From assembly GCF_036038375.1 (NCBI RefSeq), contig NZ_CP107935.1, forward strand, positions 2,480,001-2,544,000: a DNA stretch of 64,000 bases, given 5' to 3'. Position 1 is the first letter of the stretch. Every line of letters starts with the position of its first letter. The stretch comes from Streptomyces sp. NBC_00414 (GTDB taxonomy: Bacteria; Actinomycetota; Actinomycetes; Streptomycetales; Streptomycetaceae). This document shows, in pieces, positions 16,790 to 24,395 of the stretch. The translations under genes were made by a program, and so were the position numbers. A model generated the notes under the pieces. It made no database searches, was not told the DNA's origin, and worked only from the letters and a program-made list of their open reading frames with translations.

Positions 16790-17133
16790 GCCGCGCGTTC
16801 GCGCACCCTCCGCATCCGGTAAGATCAACTCGGCGTGGACCCGGGTGTTTTGGCCGTGTCCCGGCCGAGCCCCGGCCATGGACGCGGACGCTGAGGTTAC
16901 GGCTGGTTCACAATATCCTCACTCGGCGCAGGAACTTTCCGTGGAACCACCCGTACGGGTAATCTAACTCGAACTCAACTCCCGCTCCTCAAGCGGCAGT
17001 TCGAGGAAAATGCCGCCCACGCGCATCCCCTTGCACTCTCTTGGCGGCCTCTTGCCCCGAAACCCCCTGAGGACCCGCGGGATTGGGCCACTATGACGGG
17101 CGTTACGCCCTATCCCAATGCAAGGGACCCCAG
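16790..17133 (+). promoter_or_regulatory. Leader region of the DUF2637 gene, with a small palindrome
   Basis: This 344-base gap has no gene I can support. It contains GGGCGTTACGCCC (17098-17110), a perfect 6-bp inverted repeat with a one-base centre, 23 bases before the ATG, and repeated ACTCGAACTCAACTC-type sequence near 16965-16982. The palindrome could be an operator for the downstream gene. Confidence 0.45.
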
Positions 17134-18165
17134 ATGAGACTGACCGACATATCGCTGAACTGGCTGCTACCCGGCGCCGTGCTGCTCCTGGGCCTGCTGG
17201 CGGCGGTTGCGGTGCTCGCGCGTGGCAAGCGCGCCGGGGAGAAGACCCACGCCGAAGACTCGTGGGAGCGCACGGAAGAACGCCGCAGGCGCAAGGAGGC
17301 CATCTACGGCACCGCCTCCTACGTACTGCTGTTCTGCTGCGCCGCGGTCGCCGCCGCACTCTCCTTCCACGGCCTGGTCGGCTTCGGCGAGCAGAATCTG
17401 AACCTGTCCGGCGGCTGGCAGTACCTGGTGCCGTTCGGCCTGGACGGCGCGGCCATGTTCTGCTCCGTGCTCGCGGTACGCGAGGCCAGCCACGGCGACG
17501 CGGCACTCGGCTCCCGGATACTCGTGTGGACGTTCGCGGCCGCCGCGGCCTGGTTCAACTGGGTGCACGCCCCCAGGGGCCTCGACCACGCGGGTGCCCC
17601 GCACTTCTTCGCCGGCATGTCCCTGTCGGCCGCCGTTCTCTTCGACCGCGCGCTGAAGCAGACCCGTCGCGCCGCTCTGCGTGAGCAGGGCCTGGTGCCC
17701 CGGCCGCTGCCACAGATCCGGATCGTACGGTGGCTGCGTGCCCCTCGTGAGACGTACGGCGCCTGGTCGCTGATGCTGCTTGAGAACGTGCGCAGCCTGG
17801 ACGAGGCCGTCGAGGAAGTACGCGAGGACAAGCGGGAGAAGGAGCAGAACCGCCTGCGCCGGCGCGACCAGGAGAAGCTGGACCGTGCCCGTATCAAGGC
17901 GATCACCCGTGGCCACCGCGGAGCGCTCGGCCGCGGCGGACGTCAGGCGGAACTCCAGGCGGCCCAACCGGCCACCCAGGTCGCCTCGGAGCCTGCCATA
18001 TCAACGCCGGAACTACCTTCACGCGCCCGACCCTCGTTGCAGCCGGTCCGTCGAAGCGGGGATTCGGGGACAGTCGATCTCACCGCGGAGGACGACACAA
18101 TGGCCCTCCCTCGCCTCGACTCCCTTGAGCGCAAGCTGAAGGACCTGGAGCAGCAGTTCGGCTGA
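17134..18165 (+). CDS. DUF2637 membrane protein (SpdB-like)
   Basis: A 343-residue protein with four hydrophobic segments: residues 9-29, 66-86, 105-120 and 135-185 (two close together, including RILVWTFAAAAAWFNWVHAP). The first half matches the DUF2637 domain, found in actinobacterial conjugation spread proteins and in chromosomal Streptomyces proteins. The second half is charged and probably cytoplasmic, with a coiled-coil-like stretch (VREDKREKEQNRLRRRDQEKL) and a C-terminal helix LDSLERKLKDLEQQFG. No plasmid transfer or integrase genes are nearby, so a role in conjugation is not supported by context. The start ATG begins the first membrane segment. Confidence 0.8.
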   Translation: MRLTDISLNWLLPGAVLLLGLLAAVAVLARGKRAGEKTHAEDSWERTEERRRRKEAIYGTASYVLLFCCAAVAAALSFHGLVGFGEQNLNLSGGWQYLVPFGLDGAAMFCSVLAVREASHGDAALGSRILVWTFAAAAAWFNWVHAPRGLDHAGAPHFFAGMSLSAAVLFDRALKQTRRAALREQGLVPRPLPQIRIVRWLRAPRETYGAWSLMLLENVRSLDEAVEEVREDKREKEQNRLRRRDQEKLDRARIKAITRGHRGALGRGGRQAELQAAQPATQVASEPAISTPELPSRARPSLQPVRRSGDSGTVDLTAEDDTMALPRLDSLERKLKDLEQQFG

Positions 18166-18198
18166 CCGGGACCCGAGGCCCCGGGCGGCCTCGACTCC

Positions 18199-18235
18199 GG
18201 ATGGGGGCGCGGCATCTCATGCCGCGCCCCCATCC
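18199..18235. terminator. Bidirectional hairpin terminator
   Basis: A perfect 17-bp stem with a CTC loop lies between two convergent genes and overlaps the last codon of the minus-strand one. The arms begin GGATGGGGGCGC and end GCGCCCCCATCC. Confidence 0.85.
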
Positions 18236-18717
18236 AGTTCGAACCACACCGCCTTCCCCACCCCGTGCAGGCGCACGCCCCACGCGTCGGCGAGCGACTG
18301 CACCAGGATCAGCCCCCTGCCGTGCGTACCGTCGTCGGCGTTCGGAACACGGAGCCTCGGCCTGCGCCCCTCGAAGTCCCGCACCTCCACCCGGAGTCCG
18401 CGCGGACCGACGGTCGCCGTCAGCAGCGCCTCCTGATCGGTGTGCACGAGCGCGTTGGTCACGATCTCACTGGTGAGCAGTTCTGCGGTCTCGGACCTGC
18501 CGGGCCTTCCCCAGTGGGCGAGCAGTTCCCGCAGCGCCCGGCGGACCTCGGGCACGGCCCGGAGGTCGCAGCGCCCGAGCCTGCGCCTGATGTGCGGCAG
18601 ACCTTGCTGATCGAGCGCGATCTCCGCCATGTCCTCCACGGTCGTGGCCGTATTCGCCGTCTCCGCCGAGAAGGCCCCGGATAAGACGGGACCGCCTCCT
18701 CGTGCATACCTCTTCAT
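18217..18717 (-). CDS. RsbW-type ATP-binding protein (anti-sigma-like)
   Basis: A 166-residue protein with the GHKL/HATPase fold of anti-sigma kinases. The N box is SEIVTNALVHT, followed by LRVEVRDFEGRRPRLR and the G-rich lid DDGTHGRGLILVQSLAD. In Streptomyces many such small proteins exist, some binding sigma factors and others acting as phosphatase partners; the partner here is not encoded nearby. The start is uncertain: the ATG used has GGGGG just upstream, but an ATG 29 codons later (MAEIALDQQG) is also possible and would remove a non-conserved leader. Confidence 0.8.
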   Translation of the reverse strand: MKRYARGGGPVLSGAFSAETANTATTVEDMAEIALDQQGLPHIRRRLGRCDLRAVPEVRRALRELLAHWGRPGRSETAELLTSEIVTNALVHTDQEALLTATVGPRGLRVEVRDFEGRRPRLRVPNADDGTHGRGLILVQSLADAWGVRLHGVGKAVWFELDGGAA

Positions 18718-19332
18718 GACCCCCGCCGCTCTTGGTACCCCTCCTGCTCGAACACGTTCACGGAATGCATGCCCCGCCCGGAATCCCGGCAGTCATGTCG
18801 ATTCTTCAACCGCTTTCCGTACGTGGGTCGTTGACCCCTGCAGGAAGCGGTCCGTCCGGCGAGGAGCCATCCCGGTGAGGCCGCCGGGAAAGTCCCGCCG
18901 GCTACGACGAACGGCGGGTGGGGGCCGTACGGCGTCCGTCGGTGGGCCGGTGCCGCGCGGTATGTTCCGTACCGTCCTGCCCGGACGACCGGAGAACGCA
19001 CTGGTGACGCGGGGGTTCCGCTTGGCCGGCGGGTGCTGCGGAGCGGGCGGGCCGTCGGACACGCGCCACGGCTCCGCCCGACGGCCTCGTCGGACGGCCG
19101 CGCCCCGGGGGCGGAAGGCCCTGCCGTCGTGAGGGAGGCGACCCGGTCCATCTGCCGCGCAGGGCAGTGGCGTACCAGGCGGGCGCACGCCGCTCCCGGC
19201 CGATGTCCCGGGCTGGCGGAGTGGCCGCCGGAGCTCGGTCCATCTGCCGACACCCGCCTGTCGCGCCGACCGTACGCAAGTCGGTCGAGGACCGCCTGGA
19301 GGGCTGAGTCCGCCGGGCCAGGGACGGGGTAG
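18718..19332. other. Long non-coding stretch
   Basis: I see no gene with convincing codon use in these 615 bases. The first 53 bases on the minus strand hold an 18-codon ORF (MHSVNVFEQEGYQERRGS, 18714-18770) whose stop overlaps the next gene's ATG. The rest is very GC-rich with several random open frames of Arg/Pro-rich type. Confidence 0.5.
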
Positions 19333-19365
19333 GGGCGGCGGGGCTGTCTCAGCCCCGCCGCCCCT
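19333..19365 (-). terminator. Hairpin terminator after the small exported protein gene
   Basis: GGGGCGGCGGGGCTG and its exact complement form a 15-bp stem with a TCT loop, 20 bases downstream of the minus-strand stop. Confidence 0.85.
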
Positions 19366-19385
19366 GTCCGCCCGTACGGGGCCGG

Positions 19386-19937
19386 CTACTTGCCGCCGAT
19401 TCCCTTGTCCCCGATGTGGATGATCTCGTGGTCACGGTTCATGTCGACGATGATCGTGGTCTTGGTCCTGTCGCCCCAGGTCAGTGTCACGACCGCTTCC
19501 GTGTGGTCCGCCGTGCCGTTGTCGGTGACCGTCCACTTCGCCGGCACGTTCTGGGCCCGCAGGACACCGTCCGCGTGGTTCTCGTCCTCCCAGGCCTCAA
19601 GCTCCTTGAGGTAGTCGGCGTGCACGTAGTACTTCCGGAGCTCGGTGACCAGGTCTCCGCCCTCGCCCGGGCCGCTCTGCGCGTCGATGTACGCGCCGTA
19701 GAAGTCGGTGATCCGGGTCACCGAGTTCGACGGCTGTCCGCTGACCGACCGGAACGCGGTGACCCCCGCCGTCGCCTCGGCCGACGCGGTGATGCCGAGC
19801 GGCAGGGCGGTCGCGACGACGAGACCGGCGATCAGAGCGGCACGACGGCCCCGCCTGCGTGCGGTGGTGCTGTCCGCTGCCCCGGTGTCGGCGCCGGTGC
19901 TGGCGCCGTTGGCGGTGCTGGTGGTCGTGCTGTTCAT
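19386..19937 (-). CDS. Exported protein of unknown function
   Basis: A 183-residue protein with a Ser/Thr/Ala-rich N-terminus, then a twin-arginine-like region (TARRRGRRAALIAGLVVATALPLG) and probable cleavage near ASAEA. The mature part of about 130 residues (VSGQPSNSVTRITDFYGAYI ... ITLTWGD-like strands ... HEIIHIGDKGIGGK) has no cysteine and no motif I recognise; the size and alternation suggest a compact alpha/beta, NTF2-like fold, but that is a guess. Followed by a strong terminator. The next gene upstream on the same strand is another exported protein with its own terminator, so they are transcribed separately. Confidence 0.7.
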   Translation of the reverse strand: MNSTTTSTANGASTGADTGAADSTTARRRGRRAALIAGLVVATALPLGITASAEATAGVTAFRSVSGQPSNSVTRITDFYGAYIDAQSGPGEGGDLVTELRKYYVHADYLKELEAWEDENHADGVLRAQNVPAKWTVTDNGTADHTEAVVTLTWGDRTKTTIIVDMNRDHEIIHIGDKGIGGK

Positions 19938-20004
19938 CGGTCTGTACTCCCCGTTTTCGTGATGCTCGTCGGTCGTGCCGGTGCGATGGTCGGTCGCACC
20001 GATT

Positions 20005-20044
20005 GGGGCCGCCCTCTCGACCCCCGTCGCGTGAGGGCGGCCCC
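20005..20044 (-). terminator. Hairpin terminator after the second exported protein gene
   Basis: GGGGCCGCCCTC (20005-20016) pairs perfectly with GAGGGCGGCCCC (20033-20044). The 16-base loop contains a smaller CGAC/GTCG stem. Confidence 0.75.
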
Positions 20045-20058
20045 GGTTCTCGGGTGGG

Positions 20059-20703
20059 TCAGCGGAGCTTGTCGACCGCGGTGGTCGTCGTCTTCTTGAA
20101 GGCCTTCACCGGGGCGTCGGAGAAGTCGCCCATCTGCCCCCACTTCACGACGGTGACGGCCCGGCCGTCCCTGCCGACCGAGTAGAGGTTGATGTCGGTG
20201 GCGCCCCACGAGGTGTCGGTGTGCACCCCGTAGACATGGGCGCCCTCCTCGACCGGCAGCTTGCCGTAGTCCTTCAGCGTGGCGTCGACCTCCGGGTCGG
20301 CCTGCTCGGCCTTGGCCGCGCAGGCCCTGATCTCCTTGTTCAGCCGCTTCGCGAGGGCATCGGCCTTCGCGTTGCTGCCGACGACGAAGGTGAGCTGCTG
20401 GGCGTTGGTCTCCAGATCGGTCCGGAAGTCGCGGTACGAGGAGTCGTAGCCCGGCAGCACGTCCTCCAGGCAGAACACCAGCTCGTCGGGAACGCCCGGC
20501 GTGACCTTGCCCGCCGTCCAGGCGGACGAGGGGTGCGGGGGCAGCTGCGAGGCCGACAGGAACCTGGGCGTGCCGCTCGCCGCCACCGAGACGGGTGCCG
20601 AGGTGTTCACCACGGCACCGGCCGGGCCGGCGAGCACCGTGCCGACGGCGAGGGCCGCCGCGGCGAGTGCGGTGAACGCCATACCTCGATCGCGCTTGGT
20701 CAT
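20059..20703 (-). CDS. Secreted protein with one disulfide candidate, function unknown
   Basis: A 214-residue protein with a classical signal peptide (MTKRDRGMAFTALAAAALAVGTVLAGPAGA, cleavage near residue 30). The mature protein has just two cysteines (VFCLED and RACAAK), likely one disulfide. LPPHPSSAWTAGKVTPGVPDE in the N-terminal part resembles actinobacterial secreted sensor-like domains, but no family can be assigned with confidence. It is divergent from the HTH membrane protein gene, 357 bases away. Confidence 0.7.
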   Translation of the reverse strand: MTKRDRGMAFTALAAAALAVGTVLAGPAGAVVNTSAPVSVAASGTPRFLSASQLPPHPSSAWTAGKVTPGVPDELVFCLEDVLPGYDSSYRDFRTDLETNAQQLTFVVGSNAKADALAKRLNKEIRACAAKAEQADPEVDATLKDYGKLPVEEGAHVYGVHTDTSWGATDINLYSVGRDGRAVTVVKWGQMGDFSDAPVKAFKKTTTTAVDKLR

Positions 20704-21060
20704 TGGGTGTCCCCCTGTGTTCTGAGTGCGTGCACTGTCCGAGTGCGTGCGCTGTCTGCGTGCAGGCCGATCCGCGTGCGGGGCGAACCGCCTGCACACG
20801 TGGTGGGTGTCGTCGCGAAGCCCGTCACGGGCTGCCGCCGGCTGGTCGGTCCGGCGGCGGTCGTTGCGACACCAGAAGCATCAGCCGTCACTCGCAGTCC
20901 GCGCAACAGGCGGCGCCGTTCACGCCACGGTGGAACCATCCCAGCCCTCCTGACGTGCAGGTATATGGAGTGCCTGGGATGCTCTTCCGGGACGGGACAG
21001 GCCCCTCGACCGGGGGCGACGGCCAGTACGGACAGTACGGACGACCAGTACGGGGGAACG
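20704..21060. promoter_or_regulatory. Divergent region with 17-bp direct repeats
   Basis: This 357-base gap holds two tandem near-identical 17-bp units beginning GAGTGCGTGC (20724-20740 and 20741-20757) followed by a partial third, right at the secreted-protein gene. At the other end, the short unit AGTACGGA recurs three times before the GTG of the HTH gene. No gene is seen. Confidence 0.5.
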
Positions 21061-22518
21061 GTGTCGACTCGGGACGACGACGTCGAGGAGTTCGCGGCAC
21101 TGCTGAGACGTCTGAAGGCACGGACGGACCGCAGTTACGGCGCCCTCGCGCGCCGGGTGAACATGAACACCTCGACGCTGCACCGCTACTGCGCCGGCGA
21201 CGCGGTGCCGCTCGACTTCGCCCCCGTGGAGCGGTTCGCCGTGCTGTGCGGGGCGACGCCGGACGAGCGGCTCGAACTGCACCGCCGGTGGATCCTGGCG
21301 GTCGCCGCCCGGCAGCGGCCACGTACACCCGCTCCGTCCGAGAGCCCGACATCAGCACCGGCACCGGCATCAGCCCCCGCACCCGCACCGGACATGACGG
21401 AGGACGGCGGACCGCCGGACCCCGCGAAGACCCCGGACTCGCCCGCCCCCAGCCCGGCACCCGGCACCGGCCCGGCATCCGACTCCGGTCCCGGGTCCGA
21501 CTCCGGTCCCGATTCCGTGGACGCACTCGTGTCCGACGCGGGCGCGGGTGCGGGTGCCGGTTCCGCCGACGCGCGCCCCCGCCGCGCCTGGTACCGGCGG
21601 CGGATCGCCGTCACCGTCGCGGCGGCGTCCGCGCTGCTCCTCACGCTGGGCGGCCTGTCGGCTCTCTCCGACGACCGGTCCTCCGACGACGCCTCCGAGA
21701 ACGTCCGCCCGTCCCCCACTCCGACGGCCGGCCCGGGCACCCGTGACCGCTCGTCCGCGAGCCCCTCTCCCGGCAGGAGCGGCTTGTCGCCCTCGGCAGG
21801 CGCCACGGGCAAGGCCTCCAAGTCCCCCGGCGGGAACGGCACGCCTTCCCGTTCGGAAGGCACCAAGCGGAAGCAGGGCGGCAGCGGACCCGTCGCCGCG
21901 CCCCTCACCTGGACCGCGAACTCGCAGGCCTGGAAGCTCGGTTGCGGCCACGACTACGTCATCCGCAAGGAGCCGCAGCAGGTTCCGCCGCCACCGGCTC
22001 CGCAGGACGCCGGGACCTGGGCGGCGACCCAGCGCGCGGTGCACGGCCGGGAGACCAATGTGGAGATCTCGGTGCAGGGCCGGACCTCGACGGCCGTCGT
22101 CCTGACGGATCTGCGGGTCCGGGTGGTCGGCCGCACCGCTCCCGACCCCGGCACGGTCTACGCCATGGACCAGGGCTGCGGCGGCTCGATCACCCCGCGC
22201 TCCTTCGCCGTCGACCTGGACAAGGACCGTCCGATCGCCCGCGCGGTGCCCGGCAACGACACCGGCACGCCGATCCCGGCATTGCGGATGCCGTACCGGG
22301 TGTCGGCGAAGGACCCGGAGGTGCTGCTCGTCACCGCGCAGACGGAGACCTGCGGCTGCTCGTGGTACCTGGAGCTCGACTGGTCGTCCGAGGGGCGCAC
22401 CGGCACGGCCCGCATCGACGACCACGGCCGTCCGTTCCGTACGAGCGCCATCAAGGGTCTGCCGCGCTACTGGTACGGAACGGAAGGCTCGGAGCGCAAG
22501 TGGGTCCCCGCCGGCTGA
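21061..22518 (+). CDS. Membrane-anchored helix-turn-helix protein with an extracellular domain
   Basis: A 485-residue protein. Residues 5-60 form an XRE-like HTH (FAALLRRLKARTDRSYGALARRVNMNTSTLHRYCAG). Then comes a Pro/Ala/Asp-rich linker of about 90 residues, one membrane segment (residues 178-198, IAVTVAAASALLLTLGGLSAL), a Ser/Pro-rich extracellular stalk, and a C-terminal domain of about 180 residues with four conserved-looking cysteines (KLGCGH, DQGCGGS, TETCGCSW). This layout suggests an outside-in sensor or a cell-surface protein tethered to DNA. GTG start with CGGGGGAACG just upstream. The sequence outside the HTH is not assigned to a family. Confidence 0.8.
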   Translation: MSTRDDDVEEFAALLRRLKARTDRSYGALARRVNMNTSTLHRYCAGDAVPLDFAPVERFAVLCGATPDERLELHRRWILAVAARQRPRTPAPSESPTSAPAPASAPAPAPDMTEDGGPPDPAKTPDSPAPSPAPGTGPASDSGPGSDSGPDSVDALVSDAGAGAGAGSADARPRRAWYRRRIAVTVAAASALLLTLGGLSALSDDRSSDDASENVRPSPTPTAGPGTRDRSSASPSPGRSGLSPSAGATGKASKSPGGNGTPSRSEGTKRKQGGSGPVAAPLTWTANSQAWKLGCGHDYVIRKEPQQVPPPPAPQDAGTWAATQRAVHGRETNVEISVQGRTSTAVVLTDLRVRVVGRTAPDPGTVYAMDQGCGGSITPRSFAVDLDKDRPIARAVPGNDTGTPIPALRMPYRVSAKDPEVLLVTAQTETCGCSWYLELDWSSEGRTGTARIDDHGRPFRTSAIKGLPRYWYGTEGSERKWVPAG

Positions 22519-22549
22519 CCGCCGGCGCCCCGGTTCTCGTCGGGGAGCC

Positions 22550-24292
22550 CTACGGTCGGGGCATGTTGCGGAGGTTGGAGCGGGCCATCTGCGCCATGCG
22601 GCCCACTCCCCCGTCGAGGACCATCTTGGACGCCGACAGGGCGAAGCCCGTGACCATCTCCTTGCTGATCTTCGGCGGGATGGACAGGGCGTTCGGGTCG
22701 GTGACGATGTCGATGAGAGCGGGGCCCTTGTGCTTCAAGGCGTCCTTCAGGGCGCCCGCGAGCTGCTTGGGCTTCTCGACGCGTACGCCGTAGGCACCGC
22801 AGGCCCGCGCCACGGCGGCGAAGTCGGGGTTCTTGTTGGCCGTCCCGTGCGCGGGGAGACCTGCGACCATCATCTCCAGCTCGACCATGCCCAGGGACGA
22901 GTTGTTGAAGAGGACGACCTTCACCGGCAGGTCGTACTGGACGAGGGTGAGGAAGTCGCCCATCAGCATGGAGAATCCGCCGTCGCCCGACATCGAGACG
23001 ACCTGGCGGCCCCGGTCGGTGAACTGGGCGCCGATGGCCTGCGGCAGGGCGTTCGCCATGGAGCCGTGCGAGAAGGAACCGATGATGCGGCGGCGGCCGT
23101 TGGGCGTGATGTACCGGGCCGCCCACACGTTGCACATACCGGTGTCGACGGTGAACACGGCGTCGTCGTCGGCGAGTTCGTCGAGGACGGAGGCGACGTA
23201 CTCCGGGTGGATCGGAACGTGCTTCTCGACCTTGCGGGTGTAGGCCTTGACGACCCCGTCGAGGGCGTCGGCGTGCTTCTTGAGCATCTTGTCGAGGAAG
23301 CGGCGGTTGCTCTTGGGGCTCACCTTCGGGGTGAGACAGCGCAGGGTCTCCTTCACGTCGCCCCACACCGCGAGGTCCAGCTTCGAGCGGCGCCCGAGAC
23401 GCTCGGGCCGCACGTCGACCTGGGCGATCTTGACGTCGTCCGGCAGGAAGGCGTTGTACGGGAAGTCGGTGCCCAGCAGGATCAGCAGGTCGCACTCGTG
23501 GGTGGCCTCGTAGGCGGCGCCGTACCCGAGGAGTCCGCTCATGCCGACGTCGTACGGGTTGTCGTACTGGATCCACTCCTTGCCGCGCAGGGCGTGCCCG
23601 ACCGGGGACTTGATCTTCTCGGCGAACTCCATGACCTCGGCGTGCGCGCCCGCCGTGCCGCTGCCGCAGAAGAGCGTGACCTTGTCGGCCGCGTCGATCA
23701 TCGCGGCGAGCTTGTCGATCTCGGTGTCTCCCGGGCGCACGGTCGGGCGGGAGGTGACGAGGGCCGTCTCGGCGGCCTTGTCCGGAGCGGGCTGGTCGGC
23801 GATGTCGCCCGGCAGCGTCACCACGCTGACGCCGCCCTGTCCGACCGCGTGCTGGATGGCGGTCTGGAGCAGGCGGGGCATCTGCTGCGGGTTGGAGATC
23901 ATCTCGCTGTAGTGGCTGCACTCACGGAACAGCTGGTCGGGGTGGGTCTCCTGGAAGAAACCGAGGCCGATCTCGCTGGACGGAATGTGCGAGGCGAGGG
24001 CGAGCACGGGGGCCATGGAGCGGTGGGCGTCGTACAGGCCGTTGATGAGGTGGAGGTTTCCCGGGCCGCAGGAACCCGCGCAGGCCGCGAGCCCGCCGGT
24101 GATCTGGGCCTCGGCGCCCGCGGCGAAGGCCGCCGTCTCCTCGTGCCGGACGTGGATCCAGTCGATGGCGGAGTTGCGCCGGATCGCGTCGACGACCGGG
24201 TTGAGGCTGTCGCCGACGACTCCGTACAGACGTTTGACGCCGGCACGGACGAGGATGTCGACGAACTGCTCGGCGACGTTCTGCTTGGCCAT
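22550..24292 (-). CDS. poxB: Pyruvate dehydrogenase (quinone) / pyruvate oxidase, PoxB type
   Basis: A 580-residue thiamine-diphosphate enzyme, close to the 572 residues of E. coli PoxB. It decarboxylates pyruvate to acetate and CO2 and passes electrons to the quinone pool at the membrane. The three domains are complete: the N-terminal pyrimidine-binding domain with the catalytic Glu in RHEETAAFAAGAE, a central FAD-type domain, and the C-terminal diphosphate domain with GDGGFSMLMGDFLTLVQYDL and FNNSSLGMVELE. The C-terminal tail (VTGFALSASKMVLDGG) resembles the membrane-activation segment. Acetolactate synthase is less likely because of overall similarity to PoxB. Four 10-bp repeats lie just upstream. 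Confidence 0.9.
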   Translation of the reverse strand: MAKQNVAEQFVDILVRAGVKRLYGVVGDSLNPVVDAIRRNSAIDWIHVRHEETAAFAAGAEAQITGGLAACAGSCGPGNLHLINGLYDAHRSMAPVLALASHIPSSEIGLGFFQETHPDQLFRECSHYSEMISNPQQMPRLLQTAIQHAVGQGGVSVVTLPGDIADQPAPDKAAETALVTSRPTVRPGDTEIDKLAAMIDAADKVTLFCGSGTAGAHAEVMEFAEKIKSPVGHALRGKEWIQYDNPYDVGMSGLLGYGAAYEATHECDLLILLGTDFPYNAFLPDDVKIAQVDVRPERLGRRSKLDLAVWGDVKETLRCLTPKVSPKSNRRFLDKMLKKHADALDGVVKAYTRKVEKHVPIHPEYVASVLDELADDDAVFTVDTGMCNVWAARYITPNGRRRIIGSFSHGSMANALPQAIGAQFTDRGRQVVSMSGDGGFSMLMGDFLTLVQYDLPVKVVLFNNSSLGMVELEMMVAGLPAHGTANKNPDFAAVARACGAYGVRVEKPKQLAGALKDALKHKGPALIDIVTDPNALSIPPKISKEMVTGFALSASKMVLDGGVGRMAQMARSNLRNMPRP

Positions 24293-24310
24293 GAGTCACA
24301 CGCCCTTTGC

Positions 24311-24350
24311 TGTCGATCGCTGGCGATCGCTGTCGTTCGCTGACGATCGC
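24311..24350. repeat. Four tandem 10-bp repeats upstream of poxB
   Basis: TG(T/G/A)CG(A/T)TCGC is repeated four times without gaps, 18 bases before the poxB ATG. The period of about one helical turn would place the repeated GATCGC faces on the same side of the DNA. Confidence 0.85.
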
Positions 24351-24395
24351 TCTCACGGGATCCCCTCAGGTCCCATCTGTTCACAGCGGGCGCGG

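Noticed and set aside
15767..16879. Extension of the GntR gene upstream to 16879
   Set aside because: It would cover the whole FhuF-like gene on the other strand and its iron box; a good ribosome site supports the start at 15766.
17134..18165. An integrative conjugative element suggested by the SpdB-like DUF2637 protein
   Set aside because: No TraB/FtsK-like translocase, replication, integrase or attachment-site features are seen around it.
22730..24343. A 537-codon plus-strand frame opposite poxB
   Set aside because: Shadow of the well-supported thiamine-diphosphate enzyme on the other strand.
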